Shown here in pieces: positions 23,496 to 30,044 of a stretch of DNA of 34,312 nt. The notes below the pieces were generated by a model. The model saw nothing but the letters and a program-made list of their open reading frames with translations, had not been told where the DNA came from and made no database searches. Both the position numbers and the translations under genes were made by a program. Origin of the DNA: DASZCR01 sp035942915 (lineage in GTDB: Bacteria > Acidobacteriota > Blastocatellia > Pyrinomonadales > Pyrinomonadaceae); contig DASZCR010000002.1 of assembly GCA_035942915.1 (NCBI GenBank), positions 1 to 34,312 of the forward strand. The letters run 5' to 3'. The stretch's first letter is position 1. The number at the start of each line of letters is the position of its first letter.

Positions 23496-23924
23496 TTATC
23501 CTTCAGCCGACTCCGCACCGGCCTCGCCGCCGCCACCGGCAGCCGCCGCAGCCGCCGCCGTCTCTTCACGGTTGAGACCCGCTTCGCGCGCGGCGTCGGC
23601 GAGAGCCTTGACGCGGCCGTGATAGCGATAACCGCCCCGGTCGAAGACGACGTGGTTGATGCCGCGCGCGGCCGCGCGCTCGGCGATGGCGCGCCCGACG
23701 CGACGCGCCGCCTCGACGTTTCCGCCCGTCTCGCCGCGCAAGTCCTTCTCCGTAGTCGAGGCGGCGACGAGCGTCTGCCCGCGTTCATCGTCGATGATTT
23801 GCGCGTAGATGTGGTTTAGGCTGCGGTAAATCGTCAGGCGCGGGCGTTCGGCCGAACCGCTCACCTTGCGCCGGATGCGCTTGTGCACAGCCCTGCGCAC
23901 CGTTGCTCTATCCTTCTGTGCCAT
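23496..23924 (-). CDS. rplR: 50S ribosomal protein L18 (uL18)
   Basis: 142 aa from MAQKDRATVRRAVHKRIRRKV; 26 upstream codons are repeat read-through. The core RPRLTIYRSLNHIYAQIIDD, then VFDRGGYRYHGRVKALADAAREAGL, matches L18, which carries 5S rRNA. A tail of about 24 residues rich in Ala, Gly and Glu is added. The SD GAGG lies 6 nt before the ATG. Confidence 0.96.
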   Translation of the reverse strand: MAQKDRATVRRAVHKRIRRKVSGSAERPRLTIYRSLNHIYAQIIDDERGQTLVAASTTEKDLRGETGGNVEAARRVGRAIAERAAARGINHVVFDRGGYRYHGRVKALADAAREAGLNREETAAAAAAAGGGGEAGAESAEG

Positions 23925-23941
23925 TTCAGTCCTCTTCACAG

Positions 23942-24023
23942 GTGATAAGTGATAGGTGATGGGTGATAGGAGAAAACCCGTCTTTGTCTTATCACCTATC
24001 ACCCATCACTTGTCACCTATCAC
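23942..24023. repeat. Heptad palindrome 9 (rplF/rplR)
   Basis: Left arm GTGATAA-GTGATAG-GTGATGG-GTGATAG, core GAGAAAACCCGTCTTTGTC, right arm TTATCACC-TATCACC-CATCACT-TGTCACC-TATCAC. It ends directly at the rplF stop codon TAA. Confidence 0.92.
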
Positions 24024-24584
24024 TTATTTTCCTGTCTTGCCCGGCTTCAACTTGTACTGCACGTCTGCGTAGCGGACGCCTTTGCCCTTGTAGGGGTCTG
24101 GCTTGCGCAGCGCGTTCATTTCGGCGGCGACCTGTCCGAGTTTCTGCTTGTCGATGCCCGAAAGCGTCAGCGTCACCTGATACTGATTGATGGACGTCTT
24201 CGCCGGGACGCGCTCGGAGCGCACTTCGATGCCCTCCGGCAGAGGAAACTCGATGGGGTGCGAATAGCCGAGGCTGAAGACGATGCGCTTGCCCTGCACG
24301 TCTGCCTTGTAGCCGACGCCGACCACGTCCATCTGCTTGCTGAACCCTTCGGTGACGCCGACGATGGCGTTGTTGGCGAGTGCGCGCGCCAGACCATGCG
24401 CCGCCGCGTGGTCGTCCGAAGCGCGCTCGGCCTGCAACTGGTCGCCTTCGAGGCGGAACGTGATGCCTTCGGGAACCGGCGTCCGCAGAGTGCCCTTCGG
24501 CCCCTTCACTTCAAGTTCGCGCGCGCCGACCGTGACGGTGACGCCCGCCGGGACGGTGATGACTTTCTTTCCGATACGAGACAT
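24024..24584 (-). CDS. rplF: 50S ribosomal protein L6 (uL6)
   Basis: 186 aa. MSRIGKKVITVPAGVTV starts the first of two L6 repeats. The second holds VVGVGYKADVQGKRIVFSLGYSHPI and the C-terminal RKPDPYKGKGVRYA, which binds 23S rRNA near the factor site. The upstream sequence CCTCTCACAGAGGTTG could pair the SD AGAGG with CCTCT from the palindrome arm. Confidence 0.97.
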   Translation of the reverse strand: MSRIGKKVITVPAGVTVTVGARELEVKGPKGTLRTPVPEGITFRLEGDQLQAERASDDHAAAHGLARALANNAIVGVTEGFSKQMDVVGVGYKADVQGKRIVFSLGYSHPIEFPLPEGIEVRSERVPAKTSINQYQVTLTLSGIDKQKLGQVAAEMNALRKPDPYKGKGVRYADVQYKLKPGKTGK

Positions 24585-24594
24585 AACAACCTCT

Positions 24595-24666
24595 GTGAGA
24601 GGTGACGGGTGATGGGTGATGGGATAAAGGCTCGCCTCTTATCACCTCTCACTCATCACTCATCAC
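24595..24666. repeat. Heptad palindrome 10 (rpsH/rplF)
   Basis: Left arm GTGAGAG-GTGACGG-GTGATGG-GTGATGG, core GATAAAGGCTCGCCTC, right arm TTATCACC-TCTCACT-CATCACT-CATCAC. The left end overlaps the CCTCTGTGAGAGG palindrome (24590-24602) that includes the rplF SD. The right end abuts the rpsH stop TAG. Confidence 0.9.
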
Positions 24667-25058
24667 TAATAAATTTCCGCCAGCACTTCGCCGCCGACGT
24701 TTTCGCGGCGGGCGCGCTTGCCGCTCATCAGGCCGCGCGAAGTCGAGACGATGTTGATGCCGTAGCCGCCGAGCACGCGCGGTATCTCGCCCGACCCCAT
24801 GTAGACGCGCCTGCCGGGGCGCGAGACGCGCGACAGATGCGTAATCGAGGAGGTGCCGCGCGCGTCGTAGCGCAAGAAGATGCGAATCGTGCGGCGCACG
24901 CCCTCGCCCTTGATGACGAAGTTGTTGATGTAGCCCTCTTCCTTGAGGATGCGGGCAATCTCCAGTTTCAATTTCGACGCCGGGATGTCGACGCGCGAGT
25001 GCTTCGCGGCAATCGCGTTACGCATCCGCGCGAGCATGTCGGCAATAGGGTCAGTCAT
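24666..25058 (-). CDS. rpsH: 30S ribosomal protein S8 (uS8)
   Basis: 130 aa from MTDPIADMLARMRNA; the 22 upstream codons are repeat read-through. The C-terminal signature VSTSRGLMSGKRARRENVGGEVLAEIY is intact. S8 binds helix 21 of 16S rRNA and, in E. coli, represses the spc operon through an L5 mRNA site; no such site was identified here. The SD GGAG lies 10 nt before the ATG. Confidence 0.97.
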   Translation of the reverse strand: MTDPIADMLARMRNAIAAKHSRVDIPASKLKLEIARILKEEGYINNFVIKGEGVRRTIRIFLRYDARGTSSITHLSRVSRPGRRVYMGSGEIPRVLGGYGINIVSTSRGLMSGKRARRENVGGEVLAEIY

Positions 25059-25081
25059 TACTCTACAACTCCACTTAACAA

Positions 25082-25146
25082 GTGATAGGTGATGGGTGAT
25101 GAGTGATAGGAATTTTCTCGTCACCTATCACTTATTACCTATCACC
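25082..25146. repeat. Heptad palindrome 11 (rpsN/rpsH, minimal core)
   Basis: Left arm GTGATAG-GTGATGG-GTGATGA-GTGATAG, shortest core GAATTTTCTC, right arm GTCACC-TATCACT-TATTACC-TATCACC. Here the usual CTGT part of the core is absent. Confidence 0.9.
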
Positions 25147-25153
25147 GCTTTTC

Positions 25154-25339
25154 CTACCAGCTAGACTTCACGACGCCGGGAATTTGTCCCTGCAAGGCCA
25201 GCTCGCGGAAGCAGATGCGGCACAGCTTGAACTTGCGCAGGTAGCCGCGCGGCCGCCCGCAACGCTGGCAGCGCGTATAGGCGCGCGCTGAAAATTTCGG
25301 TGTCCGTTTCGCCTTCGCAATCATCGACTTCTTAGCCAT
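25154..25339 (-). CDS. rpsN: 30S ribosomal protein S14, zinc-binding type (uS14)
   Basis: 61 aa. It is the short type Z form with a four-Cys ribbon C24/C27 (CQRC) and C40/C43 (CRIC), ending in the conserved LALQGQIPGVVKSSW. It lies in the 30S head. The SD GAGG is 5 nt before the ATG. Palindromes flank it on both sides. Confidence 0.97.
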   Translation of the reverse strand: MAKKSMIAKAKRTPKFSARAYTRCQRCGRPRGYLRKFKLCRICFRELALQGQIPGVVKSSW

Positions 25340-25350
25340 AACAACCTCAA

Positions 25351-25422
25351 GTGATGGGTGATAAGTGATGGGTGATAGGAGACAGGCTGTTTCTTATTAC
25401 CTATCACTTATCACCTATCACC
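25351..25422. repeat. Heptad palindrome 12 (rplE/rpsN)
   Basis: Left arm GTGATGG-GTGATAA-GTGATGG-GTGATAG, core GAGACAGGCTGTTTC, right arm TTATTACC-TATCACT-TATCACC-TATCACC. The core is close to copies 14 and 18 (GAGAAAGGCT...). Confidence 0.92.
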
Positions 25423-25425
25423 GCT

Positions 25426-25968
25426 CTATTGTCTGAAAGGCATGCCGAGGGCGCGCAGCAGCGCGCGCGCCTGCTCGTCGTTGCGCGCGGTCGTGACGAT
25501 GGAGATGTTCATGCCGCGCGCCTTGTCCACTTTGTTGAAATCAATCTCCGGAAAGATAAGCTGGTCGCGGATGCCGAGCGTGTAGTTGCCGCGCCCGTCG
25601 AAAGCCTTCGGCGAGATGCCGCGAAAGTCGCGGACGCGCGGCAGCGCCACCGAAACGAGGCGGTCGAGGAACTCATACATCCTGTCGCCGCGCAGCGTGA
25701 CCATCGTTCCGATGGGCATCCCCTGACGCAATTTGAACGACGCGATGGACTTCTTGGCGCGCGTCGTGACGGGCTTCTGCCCCGTGATGGCACGCAGTTC
25801 GTCGGCCGCCGTGTCGATGACCTTGGCGTTGGCAATCGCCTCGCCCATGCCCATGTTGATGACAATCTTCTCCAGACGCGGAGTCGCCATCGGGTTCGTG
25901 ATGTTGAACTCTTTCTGAATCGCGGGCGCAATCTCGCGCTGGTAGCGTTCCTTCAATCTTGCTGCCAT
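25426..25968 (-). CDS. rplE: 50S ribosomal protein L5 (uL5)
   Basis: 180 aa. RLEKIVINMGMGEAIANAKVIDTAADEL is the family core, with ITGQKPVTTRAKKSIASFKLRQGMPIG and the C-terminal DKARGMNISIVTTARNDEQARALL. It binds 5S rRNA and the P-site tRNA. The SD GGAAGAGAG lies directly before the ATG. The 108-bp gap to rplX shows no repeat and no recognisable structure. Confidence 0.97.
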   Translation of the reverse strand: MAARLKERYQREIAPAIQKEFNITNPMATPRLEKIVINMGMGEAIANAKVIDTAADELRAITGQKPVTTRAKKSIASFKLRQGMPIGTMVTLRGDRMYEFLDRLVSVALPRVRDFRGISPKAFDGRGNYTLGIRDQLIFPEIDFNKVDKARGMNISIVTTARNDEQARALLRALGMPFRQ

Positions 25969-26076
25969 CTCTCTTCCACCTCACCTCTTGCGCACGGGTC
26001 TCGACGTTTGCGCGCCTTGAAACTTCCGGGCGACTCAAGAGCGCCGTTTCCGTGCTTCGTCCGTTCTCTCTTTAAC

Positions 26077-26421
26077 TTACCCCTTGTCGAGGATGTGTCC
26101 GCTCTTCGACGCCACGCGCGTCTTCGAGCCGTCGGCGTTGACTTCGTAGCGCACGCGCGTCGGCTTGCCGCTCTGCGGGTCGACCAGTTGCACGTTCGAG
26201 ATGTTGATATAGGCTTCCTTGTCGATGATGCCGCCGGAGCGATTGACCTGCGCGTTGGCCTTCTGGTGCTTCTTCATTATCGCAATGCCCTCGACCTTGA
26301 CCTTGCCTTTGGCCGGTAAGACTTCGAGCACGCGGCCGCGCTTGCCGTTGTCGCGCCCTGAAATGACGATGACCTGATCGCCCTTCTTGATTCGTGAGCG
26401 TTTTGTTCCCTGTCCTGCCAC
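26077..26421 (-). CDS. rplX: 50S ribosomal protein L24 (uL24)
   Basis: 114 aa. It starts at GTG (26419-26421), decided by a perfect SD GGAGGTGA 7 nt upstream that lies within the last codons of rplN (GAG GTG ATT TAA). A longer open frame reaches 26544 inside rplN and is rejected. The KOW motif GDQVIVISGRDNGKRGRVLEVLP is at 14-36, followed by IMKKHQKANAQVNRSGGIIDKEA. It is an early assembly initiator of the 50S. Confidence 0.95.
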   Translation of the reverse strand: MAGQGTKRSRIKKGDQVIVISGRDNGKRGRVLEVLPAKGKVKVEGIAIMKKHQKANAQVNRSGGIIDKEAYINISNVQLVDPQSGKPTRVRYEVNADGSKTRVASKSGHILDKG

Positions 26422-26423
26422 TG

Positions 26424-26795
26424 TTAAATCACCTCCGGCGCGAGCGAAATAATCTTCATGAAGTTGCGGTCGCGCAACTCGCGCGCGACGGGGCCGAAGA
26501 CGCGCGTGCCGATGGGCGTGTCGTCGGGTTTGATGAGGACGCACGCGTTCTGGTCGAAGCGGATGTAAGTGCCGTCTTTGCGACGCACCTCTTTGCGCGT
26601 GCGGACGATGACGGCGTTATGCACCGTGCCCTTCTTGACCGCTCCGTCCGGCGCGGCCTCCTTGACCGTGACCTTAATCTTGTCGCCGAGCGAGGCCGTC
26701 CGACCCGTCGAGCCGCCGATGCCCATAATCATCTCGACGCGCCGCGCGCCTGAGTTGTCAGCCACGTCCAGAGACGTTTGCATCTGAATCGCCAT
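26424..26795 (-). CDS. rplN: 50S ribosomal protein L14 (uL14)
   Basis: 123 aa. MIQMQTSL-like start MAIQMQTSLDVADNSGARRVEMI, and the C-terminal GTRVFGPVARELRDRNFMKIISLAPEVI are canonical. It sits at the subunit interface and is the docking site of RsfS, whose gene is also in this window. The SD GGAG is 6 nt before the ATG. Its end carries the rplX SD, so the two are tightly coupled. Confidence 0.97.
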   Translation of the reverse strand: MAIQMQTSLDVADNSGARRVEMIMGIGGSTGRTASLGDKIKVTVKEAAPDGAVKKGTVHNAVIVRTRKEVRRKDGTYIRFDQNACVLIKPDDTPIGTRVFGPVARELRDRNFMKIISLAPEVI

Positions 26796-26813
26796 TGCTC
26801 ACTCCGTTTGCCG

Positions 26814-26894
26814 GTGATAGGTGATGGATGATAGGTAATAGGAGAAATCCTGTCTTCTCTTATCACCTCTCACCTCTCACTTATCACCCATCAC
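26814..26894. repeat. Heptad palindrome 13 (rpsQ/rplN)
   Basis: Left arm GTGATAG-GTGATGG-ATGATAG-GTAATAG, core GAGAAATCCTGTCTTCTC, right arm TTATCACC-TCTCACC-TCTCACT-TATCACC-CATCAC. Its end abuts the rpsQ stop TAG. Confidence 0.92.
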
Positions 26895-27289
26895 TATTTC
26901 TCTGCCTTCTGCAAAATCTCGACCACGCGCCAGCGTTTGCGCGCCGACAGCGGGCGCGTCTCGACGATACGCACCTTGTCTCCGACGCTCGCGCCCTTCT
27001 CGTCGTGCGCCATGAACTTCGACGTGCGGCGCACGTAGCGGCGGTACTTCGGGTGCTTGATTTGGCGGTCAACCCGGACGACCACAGTCTTCTGCATCTT
27101 GTCAGAGGCGACGATGCCAATCTTCTCGGAGCGTCGGCGCTGCTTACCCGCCTCTGTGCCCGAAGCGTTTCCGGCCTGCGCATCGACGGAGGCATCGACT
27201 TCTCTGGCGAGTCCTTCGCCCGACGGCGTCACTTCTGCCGCCTCCGCGTCCGATGCGACCGCGCCTTCTTGCCTGTTCTCTTCTGCCAT
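26894..27289 (-). CDS. rpsQ: 30S ribosomal protein S17 (uS17), N-terminally extended
   Basis: 131 aa from MAEENRQ, with GAGG 9 nt upstream; 21 more upstream codons are repeat read-through. The S17 core begins near residue 55 (KIGIVASDKMQKTVVVRVDRQIKHPKYRRYVRRTSKFMAHDE, then VGDKVRIVETRPLSARKRWRVVEIL). Residues 1-50 are an acidic Ala/Glu/Gly extension without known function. Typical S17 is about 80-90 aa. Confidence 0.95.
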   Translation of the reverse strand: MAEENRQEGAVASDAEAAEVTPSGEGLAREVDASVDAQAGNASGTEAGKQRRRSEKIGIVASDKMQKTVVVRVDRQIKHPKYRRYVRRTSKFMAHDEKGASVGDKVRIVETRPLSARKRWRVVEILQKAEK

Positions 27290-27302
27290 CTCTGAAATCC
27301 TC

Positions 27303-27374
27303 GTGATGGGTAATGGGTGATGGGTGATAGGAGAAAGGCTGTTTCTTATCACCTATCACTTATCACTTATCACC
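27303..27374. repeat. Heptad palindrome 14 (rpmC/rpsQ)
   Basis: Left arm GTGATGG-GTAATGG-GTGATGG-GTGATAG, core GAGAAAGGCTGTTTC, right arm TTATCACC-TATCACT-TATCACT-TATCACC. Confidence 0.92.
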
Positions 27375-27379
27375 TTCTC

Positions 27380-27598
27380 CTATTTCGCCGCCTGCTGCTG
27401 CTGCTGACGCTCGCGCATCATGGTCTGGATGCGTGCGAGAAACTTCTTCTCGCGGCGCACGGTTTTGACCGCGTCCATCTCGCCGAGCGCGAGTTTGAAG
27501 TTGAGGCGGAACAGCGATTCCTTGAGGCGCGCGGCCTCCTGCTGCAAGTCCTCGTCCGACATCTCGCGCAATCTGTCCAACTCTTCGCGTCTCTTCAT
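27380..27598 (-). CDS. rpmC: 50S ribosomal protein L29 (uL29)
   Basis: 72 aa, helical. ELDRLREMSDEDLQQEAARLKESLFRLNFKLALGEMDAVKTVRREKKFLARIQTMM matches the two-helix L29 that lies by the exit tunnel and supports SRP and trigger factor docking. A poly-Gln run (QQQQQ) ends it. It begins 5 bp after the rplP stop. Confidence 0.96.
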   Translation of the reverse strand: MKRREELDRLREMSDEDLQQEAARLKESLFRLNFKLALGEMDAVKTVRREKKFLARIQTMMRERQQQQQAAK

Positions 27599-27603
27599 AA
27601 CTT

Positions 27604-28032
27604 TTAGACTGCGCCTCCCTCTTGCTGCGCGCGCGTCACGAACTTGGTCTTGACGGGGAGCTTCTGCGCGGCCAGACGCATCGCCTCGCGCGCCAACTCT
27701 TCCGAAACGCCCTCAATCTCGTAGAGGATGCGACCCGGTTTGACGACGGCCACCCAGTATTCGGGCGCACCCTTGCCTTTGCCCATACGGGTTTCGGCGG
27801 GCTTCTTCGTGACCGGCTTATCGGGGAACATCCGAATCCAGATTTTGCCGCCGCGCTTGATGTGGCGCGTCATGGCGATACGCGCCGCCTCAATCTGGCG
27901 GTCGGTAATCCATGCCGGCTCCAAACACTTTAGACCGAACTCGCCGAAGCTGATTTCCGCGCCGCGTTGGGCTTTGCCCGTCATGCGCCCGCGCATCTGC
28001 TTCCGGTGCTTAACTTTCTTCGGCATCAACAT
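27604..28032 (-). CDS. rplP: 50S ribosomal protein L16 (uL16)
   Basis: 142 aa. MLMPKKVKHRKQMRGRMTGKAQRG, then EPAWITDRQIEAARIAMTRHIKRGGKIWIRMFPDKPVTKKPAETRMGKGKGAPEYWVAVVKPG are canonical. It contacts tRNA at the A site and 5S rRNA. The SD GGAG is 9 nt before the ATG. The protein is of normal length. Confidence 0.97.
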   Translation of the reverse strand: MLMPKKVKHRKQMRGRMTGKAQRGAEISFGEFGLKCLEPAWITDRQIEAARIAMTRHIKRGGKIWIRMFPDKPVTKKPAETRMGKGKGAPEYWVAVVKPGRILYEIEGVSEELAREAMRLAAQKLPVKTKFVTRAQQEGGAV

Positions 28033-28051
28033 GATTGCTTACTCCGTATTA

Positions 28052-28165
28052 GTGATAGGTAATGGGTGATAGGTGATAGGACAAATCCTGTCTTCTTCTT
28101 ATCACCTATCACTTATCACTCATCACTTCTTTCCCATCACCTATCACCTATTACCTATCACTTAT
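28052..28165. repeat. Heptad palindrome 15 (rpsC/rplP, extended right arm)
   Basis: Left arm GTGATAG-GTAATGG-GTGATAG-GTGATAG, core GACAAATCCTGTCTTCTTC, right arm of four heptads. A second partial core (TTCTTTC) and four more heptads follow. This gives an asymmetric element with almost twice as much right arm. Confidence 0.92.
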
Positions 28166-28168
28166 CTC

Positions 28169-28969
28169 TTACCCTCTGTCGCCGCCGCGCGGGCGACGGT
28201 CGCCGCCTCGGTCGCCTCGGTCGCCGCGTCCGTCGCCGCCTTCACGCTCGCGTCGCGTGCGCGGACGGCGTTCGCGGTCGCCGCGCTCGCCGCGCGGTTC
28301 GTTAATCGGGTCGGGCTGCGTGCCGCGCGCCATCGCCGCCTTCGGGTCGAGGATTTCTCCGCGATAAATCCAGCACTTGATGCCGATGACGCCGAACGTG
28401 GTGTGTGCCTCGGCGAAGCCGTAGTCAACGTCTGCGCGCAAGGTGTGGAGCGGCAGACGCCCCTGCAACTGCCATTCGGTGCGCGCGATTTCCGCGCCGT
28501 TCAAGCGGCCTGCGCACTGCACCTTGATGCCCTGCGCGCCGAAGCGCAGAGACTCCTCGATGGTCTTCCGCAGGGCGCGACGGAAGGCGATGCGCTTCTC
28601 CAACTGCGCGGCAATCTTCTCGGCCTGCAACTGCGCGTTCAGTTCCGGCTTGTGTATCTCCTGAATGGAGACGAGCACTTCGCGGCCTGTGCGCGAGGCG
28701 ATGTCGGCCTTGAGTTTGTCAATCTCGGCGCCCTTGCGCCCGATGATGATGCCGGGACGCGACGTGTAGATGATGAGCTTGAGGCGATTGGCGGCACGTT
28801 CCACGTCAACGTGCGAGACGCCTGCGCCCGCAAAGCGCGCCTTCATCTGCGCCTTCAGCTTGAGGTCTTCCAGGAGGAAGTCGCCGAACTGCTTCTTCGC
28901 GTACCAATGCGAATGCCAGTCCTTGTTGTAGCCGAGGCGGAAGCCGTAAGGATGAACTTTCTGACCCAC
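28169..28969 (-). CDS. rpsC: 30S ribosomal protein S3 (uS3), extended
   Basis: 266 aa. It starts at GTG (28967-28969), with GGAG 7 nt upstream (VGQKVHPYGFRLG). The KH domain has GIIIGRKGAEIDKLKADI near 77-94, and the C-terminal domain has GAQGIKVQCAGRLNGAEIARTEW. Residues after ~220 are an Arg/Gly/Asp-rich tail (GDRGDRGGDRRPRGGDRG), about 30-40 residues beyond a typical S3. It begins 18 bp after rplV. Confidence 0.96.
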   Translation of the reverse strand: MGQKVHPYGFRLGYNKDWHSHWYAKKQFGDFLLEDLKLKAQMKARFAGAGVSHVDVERAANRLKLIIYTSRPGIIIGRKGAEIDKLKADIASRTGREVLVSIQEIHKPELNAQLQAEKIAAQLEKRIAFRRALRKTIEESLRFGAQGIKVQCAGRLNGAEIARTEWQLQGRLPLHTLRADVDYGFAEAHTTFGVIGIKCWIYRGEILDPKAAMARGTQPDPINEPRGERGDRERRPRTRREREGGDGRGDRGDRGGDRRPRGGDRG

Positions 28970-28986
28970 TTATCTTCTCCGTTCAA

Positions 28987-29562
28987 CTATTCTTCGGTCG
29001 TCGCTGTTTCGGCGGGAGCCTGTGTCTGCGTGTCGGCAGCAGCAGTAGTCTCGCCCGTCTCATTCTTCGCCGCCTTGCTCGCCGTCTTCTTCGCGGCCGT
29101 GCGCGGCGCGCGCTTCGCATCCGCCTTGCCTGTTGTGGTGGCGGCGTCGCCGGAGAGCGCGTTCTTCACCTTCTTGCCCGCCGTGCCCCGGCCGCGCGCC
29201 GTCTCACGCTCATCCGAGGAGACGAGGACGGTCACGTGGCAGAAGTGGCGCTGCTCGCGGTAGGCGCGTCCCTGCGGGGCGGGGCGCATGCGTCGCCGAT
29301 TCTTGGTCGGCCCCATATCGACGAAGCAGGCCTTCACCCAGAGGTCGTCCGGGTCGACGGCGATGTTCTGCTTCTCGGCCATCTCGGTCGCGTTGGCGAT
29401 GGCCGAACGCACACACTTTTCGATGCCGTCGGCGGCGCGCTTATTGGTGTGGCGCAGGACGGCCAGCGCCTCGCCCACTCTCCGGCCGCGAATCATGTCG
29501 ACGACGAGCCGCGCCTTCTGCGCCGACCCGCGTAAGTATTTCGCACTCGCTCTAGCTTCCAT
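28987..29562 (-). CDS. rplV: 50S ribosomal protein L22 (uL22), extended
   Basis: 191 aa against about 110. Core residues 1-120: RASAKYLRGSAQKARLVVDMIRGRRVGEALAVL, then GPTKNRRRMRPAPQGRAYREQRHFCHVTVLVS, whose hairpin lines the exit tunnel. Residues 121-191 are a Lys/Ala/Thr-rich tail ending in an acidic stretch. The SD GAGG lies 7 nt before the ATG and could pair with CCTC of the adjacent palindrome arm. Confidence 0.95.
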   Translation of the reverse strand: MEARASAKYLRGSAQKARLVVDMIRGRRVGEALAVLRHTNKRAADGIEKCVRSAIANATEMAEKQNIAVDPDDLWVKACFVDMGPTKNRRRMRPAPQGRAYREQRHFCHVTVLVSSDERETARGRGTAGKKVKNALSGDAATTTGKADAKRAPRTAAKKTASKAAKNETGETTAAADTQTQAPAETATTEE

Positions 29563-29574
29563 CGTTCAACCTCA

Positions 29575-29643
29575 GTGAGAGGTGATAAGTGATAGGTGAA
29601 AACCTGTCTTTGTCTTATCACCTCTCACCTCTCACCTCTCACT
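29575..29643. repeat. Heptad palindrome 16 (rpsS/rplV)
   Basis: Left arm GTGAGAG-GTGATAA-GTGATAG, core GTGAAAACCTGTCTTTGTC, right arm TTATCACC-TCTCACC-TCTCACC-TCTCAC. The right arm is dominated by the CTCTCAC variant unit, which no longer matches the left arm perfectly. Confidence 0.9.
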
Positions 29644-29644
29644 C

Positions 29645-29938
29645 TCATCTTCCTACCTTCGACCCCTTCTCAGCTTTCGTGCCGGAATGACCTTTGAAGG
29701 TGCGCGTCGGCGCGAACTCGCCGAGTTTGTGCCCGACCATGTTCTCTGTGACGTAGACGGGCAGGTGGCGCTTGCCGTTATGCACGGCGAAGGTCAGGCC
29801 GACCATCTCTGGCGTAATCGTCGAGCGGCGCGACCACGTCTTGACGGCGGGCGGACGATTTCCGCTCTCGCGGATGCGGTCAACCGCCTTCTGCACATGC
29901 TCGTCGACGAAAGCGCCTTTTTTAACTGAACGTGCCAT
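29645..29938 (-). CDS. rpsS: 30S ribosomal protein S19 (uS19)
   Basis: 97 aa. MARSVKKGAFVDEHVQKAV, then KTWSRRSTITPEMVGLTFAVHNGKRHLPVYVTENMVGHKLGEFAPTRTFKGHS is a textbook S19 of normal length. It is in the 30S head with S13. The SD-like GGAG is about 14 nt from the ATG, rather distant. Confidence 0.97.
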   Translation of the reverse strand: MARSVKKGAFVDEHVQKAVDRIRESGNRPPAVKTWSRRSTITPEMVGLTFAVHNGKRHLPVYVTENMVGHKLGEFAPTRTFKGHSGTKAEKGSKVGR

Positions 29939-29972
29939 GTCGTTTCGCTTCGCTCCACTTCTCAGGGTTGCG

Positions 29973-30044
29973 GGCGGAGAGACGAGGGATGAAGTTCAGC
30001 AGACTGCTTTTCCTTCATCGCCTATCCCTCATCCTTCATCCCTT
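29973..30044. repeat. Variant heptad palindrome V2 (rplB/rpsS)
   Basis: Left arm GCGGAGA-GACGAGG-GATGAAG, core TTCAGCAGACTGCTTTTC, right arm CTTCATC-GCCTATC-CCTCATC-CTTCATC-CC. It shares period and layout with V1 at 3850-3910. One right-arm unit (CCTATC) matches the main family, which links the two types. It abuts the rplB stop TAA. Confidence 0.75.

Noticed and set aside
26422..26544. Upstream extension of rplX
   Set aside because: It lies inside rplN in another frame; the GTG with a perfect SD at 26419-26421 decides the start.
28073..29263. Plus-strand open frame of 396 codons over rpsC and rplV
   Set aside because: It starts inside a heptad arm (MIGQ...SPITYH-like) and runs antisense to two certain ribosomal genes.
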